A stretch of 64,000 nt of DNA from Streptomyces sp. PTY087I2 (GCF_001687325.1 NZ_LZRD01000002.1:248001-312000); one strand, 5' to 3'. Positions 27,428 to 36,989 are shown, numbered from the stretch's first letter. Translations and numbers: made by a program. Notes: generated by a model not told the origin, from the sequence alone.

Positions 27428-27451
27428 ACGCCCCGTAAACCCCTGGGGCGT
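27428..27451. other. hairpin before the HEAT-repeat gene
   Basis: ACGCCCC (27428-27434) and GGGGCGT (27445-27451) pair around a 10-nt loop. It may end the WhiB transcript or act as an operator, because CACAAT (27467-27472), a -10-like hexamer 6 nt before ATG 27479, follows at once. Confidence 0.35.
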
Positions 27452-27478
27452 CCGGCCCGTGCCCGGCACAATCGGGCC

Positions 27479-30400
27479 ATGACCGACGCCTCGCCGCTCG
27501 CCCTCGCCGCCGCCCTCCTCGACGCGCTCGAACCGCTGCCGTACACGGAGCGCATGGGCGAACTGGCCGTGCGGGCACGCAGACTGGCCGCCCAGGGGGC
27601 GTTGCGCGGCGTCCTCGACGAACTGGGGGACGGCGACCCGTACGAGCGCCGGATCGCGGTCATCGCCGCCGCGGTCGCCCGCGACGCCGAGTGGACCGGC
27701 GCACGTCTCGCCGACGAGGACACCGTCGTGCGCGGGCACGCCCTGCGTGCGGGGCGGGCCCTCGGGGTGCCGGACACGGCGTACGAGAGCGCCTTCGCCG
27801 ACGCGCCCGCCGCCGTGCGCCGCCACCTCGTCCGGGCGATCGTCGCCGACCGCCGTACCGCGCTCGCCGACCGGCTGGTCGTCGCGGCACGCGACACGTA
27901 CGGCGACATCGAGGCGGCCCGCCTGCTGCCCGGCTGCTCGGCTGCTCGGCCACCACGGTCGCCGCCCTGCTGCCGGAGCTGCGCCGCTCGACGGACTGCT
28001 GGTCCTCGCTCGGCCACCACCGCCCCGGACCGCTCCTGGACTCCGCCGAGGAGGAGTTGACCGGTCTCCCCGCTGCCGCGCGGGACGCCTGGTGGCGGGA
28101 CGACGGGCACGTCCGGGGCATCGCCGCCGCCGTCCCGGCGCTCCCGCACCGGGTGCTCGACCTCCTCGAACGGTTCGGCCCCACCCGCCTCCCGGCCGCT
28201 CTGCACGGCCCCCTCGGGCGTCTCGTCGCCGCCGACCCGGCCCGGGTCGCCCGCCTCGCCATCAGGCCGGACACCTGTACGCGGCTGCACCGGGCGCTGA
28301 GCGGCACCCAGCTGCGCCGCCTCGCCCGCGCCCTGCCGGATGCGCTCCTCGTCGAACTGGGCCGCGGCACGCCGGACGCGCTGCCCCGGCTCCTGCGCGC
28401 CCTGCCGCCCGCCCGCCGCGCCGCACTCCAGGAGGCGGTCACCGAGGGCCGGGGCGAGGGAGCGTCCGGGACCACCGTCGACACCGGGCTGCTGGACGCG
28501 CTGCCCCGCAACCGGGTCGCCGCCGTCGCCCGGCGGCTGGCGGAGCGGGCGCGTGAGCGAGGGGCCGCCGCGGCCGTCCTCCTCGCCACGTCCTACCTCC
28601 CCTTCGACGAGGGGCGCGCACCGCTGCTGGCCGCCACCCGAGGGCCCGTCGCCGACGACCGGGCCACGGCCTGGTCGCTGCTCGTCGGCAGCGCCGGACG
28701 CTCCGGAGACCCGGCGGTCGTCGCCGCCGTGCTGGAGGAGCTGCTGCGCCTGCGCAACGAGCAGGACCCGGTCCGCTCCGCCGCCCTCACCGCCCTGGCC
28801 GGGATGAAACCCGCCCTCTTCACCGACGCGGTGGAACCCCTGCTCGACCGCGTCGCCGCCGACGCCGTGGAGGCCCGCGACTCGTCCTCGGCCACCCGGT
28901 CCGCCCTCGGCCGCCTGGCCGTCGGCGTGCTGCGCGAGCACGCGGTGACCGGACAGCGCGACCTGCTCAACTGGGCGCTGCGCACCCTGGTCCGTATCAC
29001 CGGCAGCAGCGGCAGCGCCGACTTCGGCCGCCTGGACCGGACCCTGCGCAGGGGCCAGGAGCACACGGTGTTCGAGGCGCTGCGGCCCTGGCTGGAAGCG
29101 GGCGCGGAACGCTCCGACTACGGACTCGTCCTGGCGCTCGCCCGCGCCCTGGGCCGTCGCGCCGACGCGCTGCCAGGACTCCAGGAGCTGCTGTGGCAGG
29201 CCGTGAACTACGGCGAGCCCTCGGCCGCCCGCAGCGCCGCCGGTCTCTGGCTCCGGGCCCCGGCCGGCCGCGACGAGCGGGTCGAGCGGCTGCTCGCCCG
29301 GCATCCGTCGGCCGTCGCGCTCCCGGAGGTCCGGCGCGTCGTGACGCACCGGCGGACGGACCTGCTGGAGGGCTGCCTCGACGGGACGCCGCCCCGGGGC
29401 CGGTTCCTGGCACCCGGTGCGTCCTGGACGGTCGAGGTCGCCGGGGCTGAGCGGTGGACGCCCCGCCAGCAGCGTGCGGCCCAGCGCGCGGTGGAGCGCA
29501 CGGTGGCGGACGAGAAGCTGCCGCTGTACCTGCGCACCGCCGCCCTGGACCGCCTCGCCCGCATACCCGGGCGGGGCGCCGACGCCGTACGGCCCTGGAC
29601 CGACGACGAGGACGTGGTGATCGCCGAGGCCGCGCTCGCCGCCCTCAACCGCACCGACCGGCCCGCCGACGCCCTGTCCGACCTGCTCGCCCACGCCGGC
29701 GACGACCGGGCGCGCGTCGCGATGTACGCGGCGGGCCGGGCCGCCGCGCACACCCGGCCCTCCCGGCTGGCCCCGCTGCTGGCCGCCCGTACGGCCCCCG
29801 GCACCGGCAAGGTCACCAGCCGCAAGGAGGTGGTCCGTCTCGCCGCCGAGCTGCTGCCCCGCGCGGAGGCGGCAGCCCTCCTCGCCGACGCGTACGGGCA
29901 GCCGGATCAGCACGTCGACGTACGGGCCGCCTGTGTCGCCGCGGGGACGCCGCTCCTCGGCGACGTACGCATGTGGGAGGTGGCCGAGGACGCGGCGGGC
30001 GGCGAACGCGCGTTGCGGGTCGCGGTGTTGCGGGCCCGTCCGACGGAGCTGGCCCCGGACCTGCGACCGCGCTACGCCCGGCTGGTCCAGGACCTGTGCC
30101 GCACCGGCGACGACACCCTGGCCGCCCTCGCCCACACCGCGCTCGTCCCCTGGCTGCCCTGGGCGCCGCACGCGGCGGCGGTCCTGGTCGAGGCGGTCAC
30201 CGACCTGGACCGGCGCGGTAGGTGGCGCTCGGCCGCCGACGCGCTCGTGGACGCCGCCCTGACCGTCCCGGACACGACCCGGGCCCTGATCCGCGCCCTG
30301 TCCCTGCTGGCCACGGGCGAGACGGCGGACGACGCGGGGGCGGAGCGGGACCGGCCCGCCCGCCGGCGGATCGGCCATCTGGCCAGGACGCTGTCGCTGC

Positions 30401-30861
30401 GGTCCGGGCCGAACAACCGGCAGAGCGCGGGCGTGCTCGCCGAGGCAGGCCGGACCCTGGCCACCCACCGCGACCTCGTGCCGGACGCCGTCGCCCTGCT
30501 CGCGCGCTCCCTGGACCTGGCGGCGGACCCGGATCCGCTGCACGCGGAGCTGGTCGCGCTCGCCGCCCTGCACACCGGCCGCCCGGCGCTCGCCGCCAGG
30601 ACCGCGCAGACCGTCGGCCGGCGGGTGGCCGGATACCGGGGTGCGGAGACCGGCGACCCGGACACGCTGCTGCTCGTCGTCGCACGGCTGGCGGCGACGG
30701 GGGACCCGGCCGAGGGGCTGCTCGCCGCCGAACTGACCGTGGCGTGCGGTCTGCGGACCGGGTGGACCGGGGCGTGGCGCACCCAGCTGCGGATGCTCCG
30801 CCAGCACCCCTCGGACGACGTACGCGATGTGGCGTACGCCGAGGCCACCGCCGAGGAGTGA
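27479..30861 (+). pseudogene. HEAT-repeat-like giant protein, broken by 8-bp duplication
   Basis: Two open frames make one protein once an 8-bp tandem duplication is removed. GGCTGCTC occurs at 27932-27939 and again at 27940-27947. Deleting one copy joins the first frame (ending EAARLLPGCS) to the second (SATTVAALLPEL) and gives an uninterrupted product of about 1124 residues. As it stands, translation from ATG 27479 ends near 28060. The protein is helical and rich in Leu, Ala and Arg, with HEAT-like repeats throughout, so it is probably a scaffold; function unknown. No ribosome binding site is seen, and a -10-like CACAAT lies 6 nt before the ATG. The remaining 2.9 kb shows no other lesion, so the change is recent, a phase switch, or a sequencing error. 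Confidence 0.85.
27932..27947 (+). repeat. 8-bp tandem duplication causing the frameshift
   Basis: GGCTGCTC is repeated twice head to tail and followed by GG. An 8-nt gain shifts the frame; the un-duplicated sequence reads through as PGCSATT. Confidence 0.9.
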
Positions 30862-30863
30862 AG

Positions 30864-30907
30864 CTCCCCCGTCCCGGGCGCTGAGCGGAGCGCCTGGGAC
30901 GGGGGAG
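30864..30907. terminator. strong bidirectional terminator
   Basis: An 18-bp stem (30864-30881 with 30890-30907, one G-U pair) closes an 8-nt loop between the convergent HEAT-repeat and desaturase genes. Confidence 0.85.
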
Positions 30908-30927
30908 AGACGAGGGAGGGGGCGGGA

Positions 30928-31902
30928 TCAGGCGCGGCCGCGCGCCGCCATCCGGGCCTTGCGGGCGGCGAGCTTCTCGTCGAACTTCGCCGCTTCCGTG
31001 TCCAGCCCGCCCATGTACAGACCGAGCTCCTCCTGCGCCTTCGCGCCTTCCGGGCCGAGCCCGTCGATGCTCATGACCTTCAGGAAGCGCAGCACGGGCT
31101 GGATCACGTCGTCGTGGTGGATGCGCATGTTGTAGATCTCGCCGATCGCCATCTGCGCGGCGGCCCGTTCGAAGCCGGGCATGCCGTGTCCGGGCATCCG
31201 GAAGTTGACGACGACGTCCCGCACGGCCTGCATGGTCAGGTCCGGGGCCAGCTCGAAGGCGGCGCCCAGAAGGTTGCGGTAGAAGACCATGTGGAGGTTC
31301 TCGTCGGTCGCGATCCGGGCCAGCATCCGGTCGCAGACCGGGTCGCCGGACTGGTGGCCGGTGTTGCGGTGCGAGACGCGGGTAGCCAGCTCCTGGAAGG
31401 CGACGTACGCCACGGAGTGCAGCATCGAGTGCCGGTTGTCCGACTCGAAGCCCTCCGCCATGTGCGCCATGCGGAACTGCTCCAGCTTGTCCGGGTCCAC
31501 GGCGCGCGAGGTCAGCAGATAGTCGCGCATCACGATGCCGTGGCGGCCCTCCTCGGCGGTCCAGCGGTGCACCCAGGTGCCCCACGCGCCGTCGCGGCCG
31601 AAGAGGGAGGCGATCTCGTGGTGGTAGCTGGGGAGGTTGTCCTCGGTGAGGAGGTTCACCACGAGAGCGATCTTGCCGATGTCGGTGACCTTGGACTGGT
31701 CCGCGGCCCAGGCCTCGCCGTCCTCGAAGATGCCGGGGAAATTCCGGCCGTCGGAGAACGGCACGTACTCGTGGGGCATCCAGTCCTTGGCGACCTTGAG
31801 ATGGCGGTTCAGTTCCTTCTCCACCACCTCTTCCAGCGCGTACAGCAGTTGGGCGTCGGTCCACGCCTTCGAACTGCCGAGGTGGGGAGAGGTGATCGTC
31901 AC
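30928..31902 (-). CDS. acyl-ACP desaturase (soluble diiron type)
   Basis: A 324-residue soluble fatty-acid desaturase that introduces a cis double bond into acyl-ACP using oxygen and reduced ferredoxin. The diiron ligands lie in EDNLPSYHHEI (about residue 87), the EEGRH motif (about 118) and DENLH (about 202). Length and motifs match actinobacterial DesA-type enzymes. It starts at GTG 31902 with AGGAG 6 nt upstream. Three iteron-like repeats precede it (31930-31977), suggesting a dedicated repressor or activator. It lies downstream of the UvrA-like gene on the same strand but has its own putative regulatory region and a strong terminator after it. Confidence 0.92.
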   Translation of the reverse strand: MTITSPHLGSSKAWTDAQLLYALEEVVEKELNRHLKVAKDWMPHEYVPFSDGRNFPGIFEDGEAWAADQSKVTDIGKIALVVNLLTEDNLPSYHHEIASLFGRDGAWGTWVHRWTAEEGRHGIVMRDYLLTSRAVDPDKLEQFRMAHMAEGFESDNRHSMLHSVAYVAFQELATRVSHRNTGHQSGDPVCDRMLARIATDENLHMVFYRNLLGAAFELAPDLTMQAVRDVVVNFRMPGHGMPGFERAAAQMAIGEIYNMRIHHDDVIQPVLRFLKVMSIDGLGPEGAKAQEELGLYMGGLDTEAAKFDEKLAARKARMAARGRA

Positions 31903-31929
31903 GGGGAGCTCCTGGGGACGGGAGAATTA

Positions 31930-31977
31930 CCTACGGCTTCGTAGGTTACGAGACCGTAGGTTAAGGCGACCGTAAGG
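31930..31977. promoter_or_regulatory. operator-like repeats upstream of the desaturase
   Basis: CCTACG-GCTT-CGTAGG (31930-31945) is an inverted repeat. CGTAGGTTA recurs as direct repeats at 31940-31948 and 31955-31963, with a weaker third copy (CGTAAGGG) from 31971. The roughly 15-16 nt spacing over the expected promoter suggests a regulator binding in tandem. Confidence 0.55.
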
Positions 31978-32019
31978 GCAAAGCCAAGCCCGGCCCCGGG
32001 GGCGGTCGATCACGTACCG

Positions 32020-34383
32020 TTATCGGTGCAGCTCGTGGCGGGCCTCCCGGGGCCCTGGGAGGTCGCCGGGCGGCTCTGCCAGGCCCGGATCCCGCCGCAG
32101 ATACTCGGCGGTAACCGAGGTGCGGTCCGCCAGCAGCCCCCTCGGTGTGCCCTCGAAGACCAGCTCGCCGCCCTTCTTCCCGCCGTCCGGACCGAGGTCG
32201 ATCACCCAGTCCGCCCGCTTCACCACCTCCAGGTTGTGTTCCACGCACACCACGGTGTTCCCCGCGTCCACCAGCCGGTCCAGCAGATCCACCAGCGCCC
32301 CCGTGTCGGCCAGGTGCAGCCCGGTCGTCGGCTCGTCCAGGACGTACACACTGGCGGTGCGGTGCAGCTGGGTGGCGAGCTTGATCCGCTGGCGCTCGCC
32401 GCCCGAGAGCGTGCTGAGTGGCTGCCCGAGCGTGAGGTAGGTCAGGCCGACCTCGTCGAGCGTCCGCAGTTTCCGCAGCAGCGCCCGGTCCTCGAAGAGC
32501 CCGACCGCTTGCGCCGCCGTCATCTCCAGCACATCGACGATGGACCGGCCGCCGACCCGGTGCTTCAGCACGTCGTCGTGGAACCGGCGGCCCTCGCACT
32601 CCGGGCAGGTCGTGGTGACCGGGTCCATGAACGCCAGGTCGGTGGAGATCTCCCCGCGCCCGGAGCAACCCGGGCAGGCCCCGGCCGAGTTGAAGCTGAA
32701 CAGCCCGGCGTCGACGCCGTTCTCGCGGGCGAAGACCTTGCGGATGGTGTCCAGTGCGCCGATGTACGAGGCCGGGGTCGAGCGGGACGAGGCGGTGATC
32801 GGGCTCTGGTCGATGACCACGGCTTCGGGGTGGGCGGCCGTGAACACCCGTGAGACCAAAGTCGACTTGCCCGAACCCGCGACCCCGGTCACCACGGTCA
32901 GCACCCCGGCCGGGAACGACACGTCCAGCCCCTTGAGGTTGTGCAGATCGGCTCCCCGCACCGGGAGTTGGCCGGTGGGGGAGCGGAACTCGCTCTTGAG
33001 CGGGGTGCGTCGGCGCAGCGACCGGCCGGTCAGCGTGTCCGAAGCGCGCAGTCGGTCGAACGGCCCCTCGAAGACGATGTGCCCGCCCTCCGAACCCGCT
33101 CGCGGCCCCATGTCGACGATGTGGTCCGCCACCGCCATCACATCCGGGTCGTGCTCGACGGCCAGCACCGTGTTGCCCTTGTCGCGCAGCCGCACCAGCA
33201 GATCGCCGAGCCGCCCGACGTCCCGGGGGTGCAGCCCCACGCTCGGCTCGTCGAAGACGAAGGTCAGCCCGGTCAGCGAACTCCCCAGGTGCCGAACCAT
33301 CTTGAGCCGCTGCCCCTCGCCGCCCGACAGGGTGGACGTCTCCCGGTCCAGACTGAGATAGCCGAGCCCGATCCCCACGAGCCGCTCCAGCCGCTCCCGG
33401 GCCGCCGCCGCGACGGGCCCGCCCACCGGATCGTCGATCCGCGCCAGTACGCCGACCAGATCGGCGACCTCCATCCGCCCGTAGTCGGCCGGCGAGAGCC
33501 CGTCGATCCGGGTGGCGAGCGCCGCCGCGTTGAGCCGCGCCCCGCCGCAGGATCCGCAGACCCGCTCCACGGTGAACCGGGCGGCCGCCTCGCGCCGCTT
33601 CTCGGAGAGGGAGGAGGTGTCGCGCTTGAGATACAGACGCTCGAAGCGGGTCACGACCCCCTCGAACTTCATGTCCGCCGACCCGGTCCGCAGGTCGAGG
33701 CGGACGGTGAACCCCGAACCGTGCAACAGGAGTCGGCGATCCTCCTCGCCGAAATCGGCCAGCGGCAGGTCGTTGTCGAACCGCCCCGATCCGCCGTACA
33801 GATTCCACTCCCAACTGCCCACCGACAGACCGGGCAGCAGCAGCGCCCCCTCGTTCAGCGACTTCGACCAGTCGATCGCCCGGTCGAGATCCAGGTGGAC
33901 CGCGCGCCCCACCCCGTCGCACTCCGGGCACATCCCGGCGGGATCGTTGAACGAGTACGCGGTCGCCCCGCCCGCGCTCGGCATCCCGCACCGGGAGAAC
34001 AGGACGCGCAGCACCGACCAGATGTCGGTCGCCGTCCCGACAGTGGAGCGGACGTTGCCGCCCAGCGGCTTCTGGTCGATCACGACGGCCACCGACAGAT
34101 CCTCGACGGACTCGACGTGCGGCCGCTCGTACTTCGGCAGCCGGTTGCGCAGGAACGAGGTGAACGTCTCGTTCAGCTGCCGCTGCGACTCCACGGCGAT
34201 CGTGTCGAAGACGACCGACGACTTGCCCGAACCGGAAACACCGGTGAAGACGGTGATGCGGCCCTTGGGGATCTTGAGGGAGACATCGCGCAGATTGTTC
34301 TCGCGCGCGCCGGTGATGACGATGTCGCGGTGGGCGGAGCCGGGGGTGTACGGCTGCGCGTCGCGGTCGGGGAAGCGATCCAT
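32020..34383 (-). CDS. UvrA-like ABC ATPase (DrrC / UvrA2 type)
   Basis: A 787-residue UvrA paralogue. It has two ABC modules (Walker A GVSGSGKSS near residue 44 and GVAGSGKST near 510; signatures LSGGEGQR near 380 and LSGGERQR near 675) and zinc-binding CPECDG, CGSCGG, CPGCSG and CPECEG clusters. It is about 170 residues shorter than canonical UvrA because the UvrB-binding region is reduced, as in the self-resistance protein DrrC. These proteins are thought to free DNA from bound drugs. ATG 34383 has TAGCGT 7 nt upstream and no ribosome binding site, so the transcript is probably leaderless. A 16-bp direct repeat lies further upstream. It follows the ABC-F gene by 140 nt. Confidence 0.85.
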   Translation of the reverse strand: MDRFPDRDAQPYTPGSAHRDIVITGARENNLRDVSLKIPKGRITVFTGVSGSGKSSVVFDTIAVESQRQLNETFTSFLRNRLPKYERPHVESVEDLSVAVVIDQKPLGGNVRSTVGTATDIWSVLRVLFSRCGMPSAGGATAYSFNDPAGMCPECDGVGRAVHLDLDRAIDWSKSLNEGALLLPGLSVGSWEWNLYGGSGRFDNDLPLADFGEEDRRLLLHGSGFTVRLDLRTGSADMKFEGVVTRFERLYLKRDTSSLSEKRREAAARFTVERVCGSCGGARLNAAALATRIDGLSPADYGRMEVADLVGVLARIDDPVGGPVAAAARERLERLVGIGLGYLSLDRETSTLSGGEGQRLKMVRHLGSSLTGLTFVFDEPSVGLHPRDVGRLGDLLVRLRDKGNTVLAVEHDPDVMAVADHIVDMGPRAGSEGGHIVFEGPFDRLRASDTLTGRSLRRRTPLKSEFRSPTGQLPVRGADLHNLKGLDVSFPAGVLTVVTGVAGSGKSTLVSRVFTAAHPEAVVIDQSPITASSRSTPASYIGALDTIRKVFARENGVDAGLFSFNSAGACPGCSGRGEISTDLAFMDPVTTTCPECEGRRFHDDVLKHRVGGRSIVDVLEMTAAQAVGLFEDRALLRKLRTLDEVGLTYLTLGQPLSTLSGGERQRIKLATQLHRTASVYVLDEPTTGLHLADTGALVDLLDRLVDAGNTVVCVEHNLEVVKRADWVIDLGPDGGKKGGELVFEGTPRGLLADRTSVTAEYLRRDPGLAEPPGDLPGPREARHELHR

Positions 34384-34390
34384 GAGCGCG

Positions 34391-34396
34391 ACGCTA
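34391..34396 (-). promoter_or_regulatory. -10 hexamer for the UvrA-like gene
   Basis: TAGCGT on the minus strand ends 7 nt before ATG 34383, consistent with a leaderless mRNA. Confidence 0.45.
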
Positions 34397-34430
34397 GGCG
34401 GGATACCGGACAACTTCTGTCTGCTTTTTC

Positions 34431-34467
34431 CGGGAGATCCGCGGGCTTTCTCGGGAGATCCGCGGGC
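34431..34467. repeat. 16-bp perfect direct repeat, 21-bp period
   Basis: CGGGAGATCCGCGGGC is at 34431-34446 and 34452-34467. The 21-bp spacing is two helical turns and the repeats sit 48-84 nt upstream of the UvrA-like start, a typical place for an activator or repressor. Confidence 0.7.
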
Positions 34468-34523
34468 GACATTCGTACAAGACCGGGGAGCGGCGTAGGC
34501 GACCCCGCCACACGGGTGCCGCC

Positions 34524-36155
34524 TCACCGCCCCTCCCGTACCGCCTCCGCCGTCGTGTCCCGCAGCCCGCCGTCGAGCCGGAGCCAGCGGGTGATCCCGA
34601 TCGACTCCAGGAACGGCACGTCGTGGCTCGCCACGATCAGCGCCCCCTCGTACGCCTCCAGCGCCTCGGTCAACCGCCGTACGCTCGCCAGGTCGAGGCT
34701 GTTCGTCGGCTCGTCGAGCAGCAGCAGCCGGGGCGCCGGATCGGCCAGCAGCAGCATCGCCAGCGTCGCCCGGAACCGCTCCCCGCCCGACAGGGTCGAG
34801 GCCGGACGGTCCGCCGCCGCGCCCTTGAACAGGAACCGCGCCAGCCGCGCCCGCACCGCGTTCTCCGTACGGTCGGGGGCCGCCCGCGCCACGTTCCGTG
34901 CCACCGACGACTCCTCGTCCAGCACATCCAGCCGCTGCGGCAGGAACCCCGTCGCCACCCACGGGGTCGCCTCCCCCGAGAGGGGCTTCAGCTCGCCCGC
35001 GATCGTCCGCAGCAGCGCCGTCTTGCCCGCGCCGTTACGCCCGGTCAGCGCGATCCGCTCGGGGCCCCGCACCATCAACTCACCGTGCAGCGGCGGCCCG
35101 TACGGCGGCACCGGATCGCGCAGCAGCAGTACCTCGCTGCCCGGGTGGACCCGGGTGTCCGGCAGCTCGATCCGGATCTCCTCGTCCTCCCGTACCGCCG
35201 ACTCCGCCTCGTCCAGGCGCTCTTCGGCCGCCGCCAGCCGCTCGATGTGCAGGATGCGGTGCTTCCCGGCGGACACCTGGGCCGCCCGCTTGCGCTGCCC
35301 CATCACGACCTTGGGCTCCCGCTTGGTGTCCCACATCTTCTGCCCGTACCGCCTGCGACGGGCCAACGTGACGTGCGCGGCGGACAGTTCACGCTTCTGC
35401 CGCTGTACGTCGGACTCGGCGGCCCGCACCATGCGCCGCGCCGCCTCCTGCTCGACGGCGAGCGCCTCCTCGTACGCCGACAGGTTGCCGCCGTACCAGG
35501 TGACCGAGCCCTCGCGCAGATCCGCGATCCGGTCCACCCGCTCCAGCAGCTCCCGGTCGTGGCTGACGACGAGCAGCGCCCCCGTCCAGGCGTCCACCGC
35601 GTCGTACAGCCGCCGACGGGCGTACGCGTCCAGGTTGTTCGTCGGCTCGTCCAGCAGCAGCACCCCGGGCCGGTCCAGCAACAGCGCGGCCAGCCGCAGC
35701 AGGACGCACTCGCCGCCGGACATCTCCCCGACGGTGCGGTCCAGCCCGATGTGCCCGAGACCGAGCCCGTCCAGCGTGGCGAGGGACCTCTCCTCGATGT
35801 CCCAGTCGTCGCCGATCACCGCGAAGTGCTCCGCCCGGACATCGCCCGACTCCACGGCGCCGATCGCCGCGCGCCGCTCGGCGACACCCAGCACCTCGTC
35901 GGCCCGCAACGCGGTGTTCAGGACCACGGACTGCGGGAGATGGCCGAGTTCGCCACGGATCCTGACCGTCCCGGAGGACGGGGGCAGTTCACCGGCGATC
36001 AGCCTCAACAGGGTCGACTTGCCACAGCCGTTGAGCCCGATGAGCCCGGTGCGGCCGGGGCCCACGGCCAGATCGAAGCCGGTGAAGACCTCGCTGCCGT
36101 CGGGCCAGGAGAAGGAGAGGGAGGTACAGCTGATATGGGTGTCGGTGGATGACAT
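34524..36155 (-). CDS. ABC-F ATPase, probable ribosome-protection type
   Basis: A 543-residue protein with two ABC domains and no membrane segments, placing it in the ABC-F family that acts on ribosomes, either as translation factors or as drug-displacing resistance proteins. Walker A motifs are GLNGCGKST (about 41) and GRNGAGKT (about 375); signatures are MSGGE and LSGGER; the Arg/Lys-rich inter-domain linker is near 225-300. ATG 36155 is close to AACGGGAG. The region upstream folds into a long stem (36206-36278), recalling attenuators of drug-inducible ABC-F genes. It lies upstream of the UvrA-like ATPase in the same direction; the pair may form a drug self-protection unit, which is inference. 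Confidence 0.85.
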   Translation of the reverse strand: MSSTDTHISCTSLSFSWPDGSEVFTGFDLAVGPGRTGLIGLNGCGKSTLLRLIAGELPPSSGTVRIRGELGHLPQSVVLNTALRADEVLGVAERRAAIGAVESGDVRAEHFAVIGDDWDIEERSLATLDGLGLGHIGLDRTVGEMSGGECVLLRLAALLLDRPGVLLLDEPTNNLDAYARRRLYDAVDAWTGALLVVSHDRELLERVDRIADLREGSVTWYGGNLSAYEEALAVEQEAARRMVRAAESDVQRQKRELSAAHVTLARRRRYGQKMWDTKREPKVVMGQRKRAAQVSAGKHRILHIERLAAAEERLDEAESAVREDEEIRIELPDTRVHPGSEVLLLRDPVPPYGPPLHGELMVRGPERIALTGRNGAGKTALLRTIAGELKPLSGEATPWVATGFLPQRLDVLDEESSVARNVARAAPDRTENAVRARLARFLFKGAAADRPASTLSGGERFRATLAMLLLADPAPRLLLLDEPTNSLDLASVRRLTEALEAYEGALIVASHDVPFLESIGITRWLRLDGGLRDTTAEAVREGR

Positions 36156-36205
36156 ACGGAACTCCCGTTGTACGTCGGGGAATGAGCGAGGACGGCTGAA
36201 GGAAG

Positions 36206-36278
36206 CTGAGATCGCACACGGGCGCTCCGGGCCGCGACAGGGCGCGGCGGGCGCTGCACGGTGTGCACAGGACCTCAG
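36206..36278 (-). promoter_or_regulatory. structured leader, possible attenuator of the ABC-F gene
   Basis: CTGAGATC-GCACAC (36206-36219) can pair with GTGTGC-acag-GACCTCAG (36261-36278), with a 4-nt bulge and one G/A-type mismatch. Inside it GCCGCG (36231-36236) pairs with CGCGGC (36243-36248). The structure ends 51 nt before the start codon. No clear leader peptide is seen. Confidence 0.35.
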
Positions 36279-36372
36279 ATCAGCAACGTCCTACTCCGAT
36301 CGACGACAACAGGGACGTCTCCGACGGTAGGGCCGGGGCGCGGGCCCGGCAACCGGATTTACGGCCGGGGCG

Positions 36373-36789
36373 TCAGCGCGGACCGCCGAGGAGATCGGTC
36401 AGCCCCCGGTCCAGGTCCAGATACCGGTGCTCGTCGCCGACCGGAACCAGCTCCTGCGCCCGCTGGAGGAAGAGGCGCAGCTCCTCGGTACGCACATGGA
36501 CCATCGCGATGCCCTCGGGGGCGTGGAACTCCAGCACCGTCCGCTCGTACCCGAACGGCCGGACGCGTACATCGCCCTGCCCGGCGGGGGAGTCCACCCC
36601 GGTGGTCAGCAGTTCGCGGGAGAACTCCCAGGACACCTCGGTGCCTTCCAGGGTCGCCGGGGCCGGGAACGCCATGCGTACGGCGAAGGGGTACTGGCGG
36701 TCGTAACTGAGCAGGGCGGGCAAGGTCTCCATCCGCGGTGCGGACGCGACCATGCGAGCCTGCACGGACTGCTCGATAACGCTGGACAA
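36373..36789 (-). CDS. ssgD: SsgA-like sporulation/cell-division protein (SsgD-like)
   Basis: A 138-residue SsgA-like protein. This family, confined to sporulating actinomycetes, controls the timing and position of septa and wall synthesis. The family core is clear: LSYDRQYPFAVRM, VSWEFSRELL, GDVRVRPFGYERTVLEF, VHVRTEELRLFL and the EHRYLDLD tail. I start at TTG 36789 (GGAG 6 nt upstream), which gives the usual family length; the open frame extends 25 codons further without homology. SsgD is the member it most resembles from memory, and the neighbourhood agrees, so the symbol is tentative. Confidence 0.82.
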   Translation of the reverse strand: MSSVIEQSVQARMVASAPRMETLPALLSYDRQYPFAVRMAFPAPATLEGTEVSWEFSRELLTTGVDSPAGQGDVRVRPFGYERTVLEFHAPEGIAMVHVRTEELRLFLQRAQELVPVGDEHRYLDLDRGLTDLLGGPR

Positions 36790-36959
36790 GACCTGCTCCC
36801 TCTCGCGGCTGGGTGAACGGTTCCCGGCACTGGAGTAGACGACGGAACTCCTCGTTTCGTGCACCGGCGCGCGGCGTGAGCTGCGTCACCGGTTCCGTCC
36901 GGCTCCTGCCCGTACCCCCGCGCACCCCCGCTCTCCTGCCCGTTCGACGGCGACGCACC

Positions 36960-36989
36960 CTGGACGGGCCCCGACGCGTCGGCTAGCTT
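36960..36989 (+). promoter_or_regulatory. promoter of the BNR-repeat gene, near-leaderless
   Basis: CTGGAC (36960-36965), an 18-nt spacer and TAGCTT (36984-36989), 8 nt before ATG 36998. Confidence 0.5.

Noticed and set aside
27052-30807. A 3.7-kb open frame antisense to the HEAT-repeat gene
   Set aside because: Same GC-bias effect; Arg/Gly/Gln-rich sequence without family features or start signals.
32020-36155. Antibiotic biosynthetic gene cluster around the two drug-protection-like ATPases
   Set aside because: No polyketide, peptide-synthetase or tailoring genes are near; neighbours are housekeeping or developmental.
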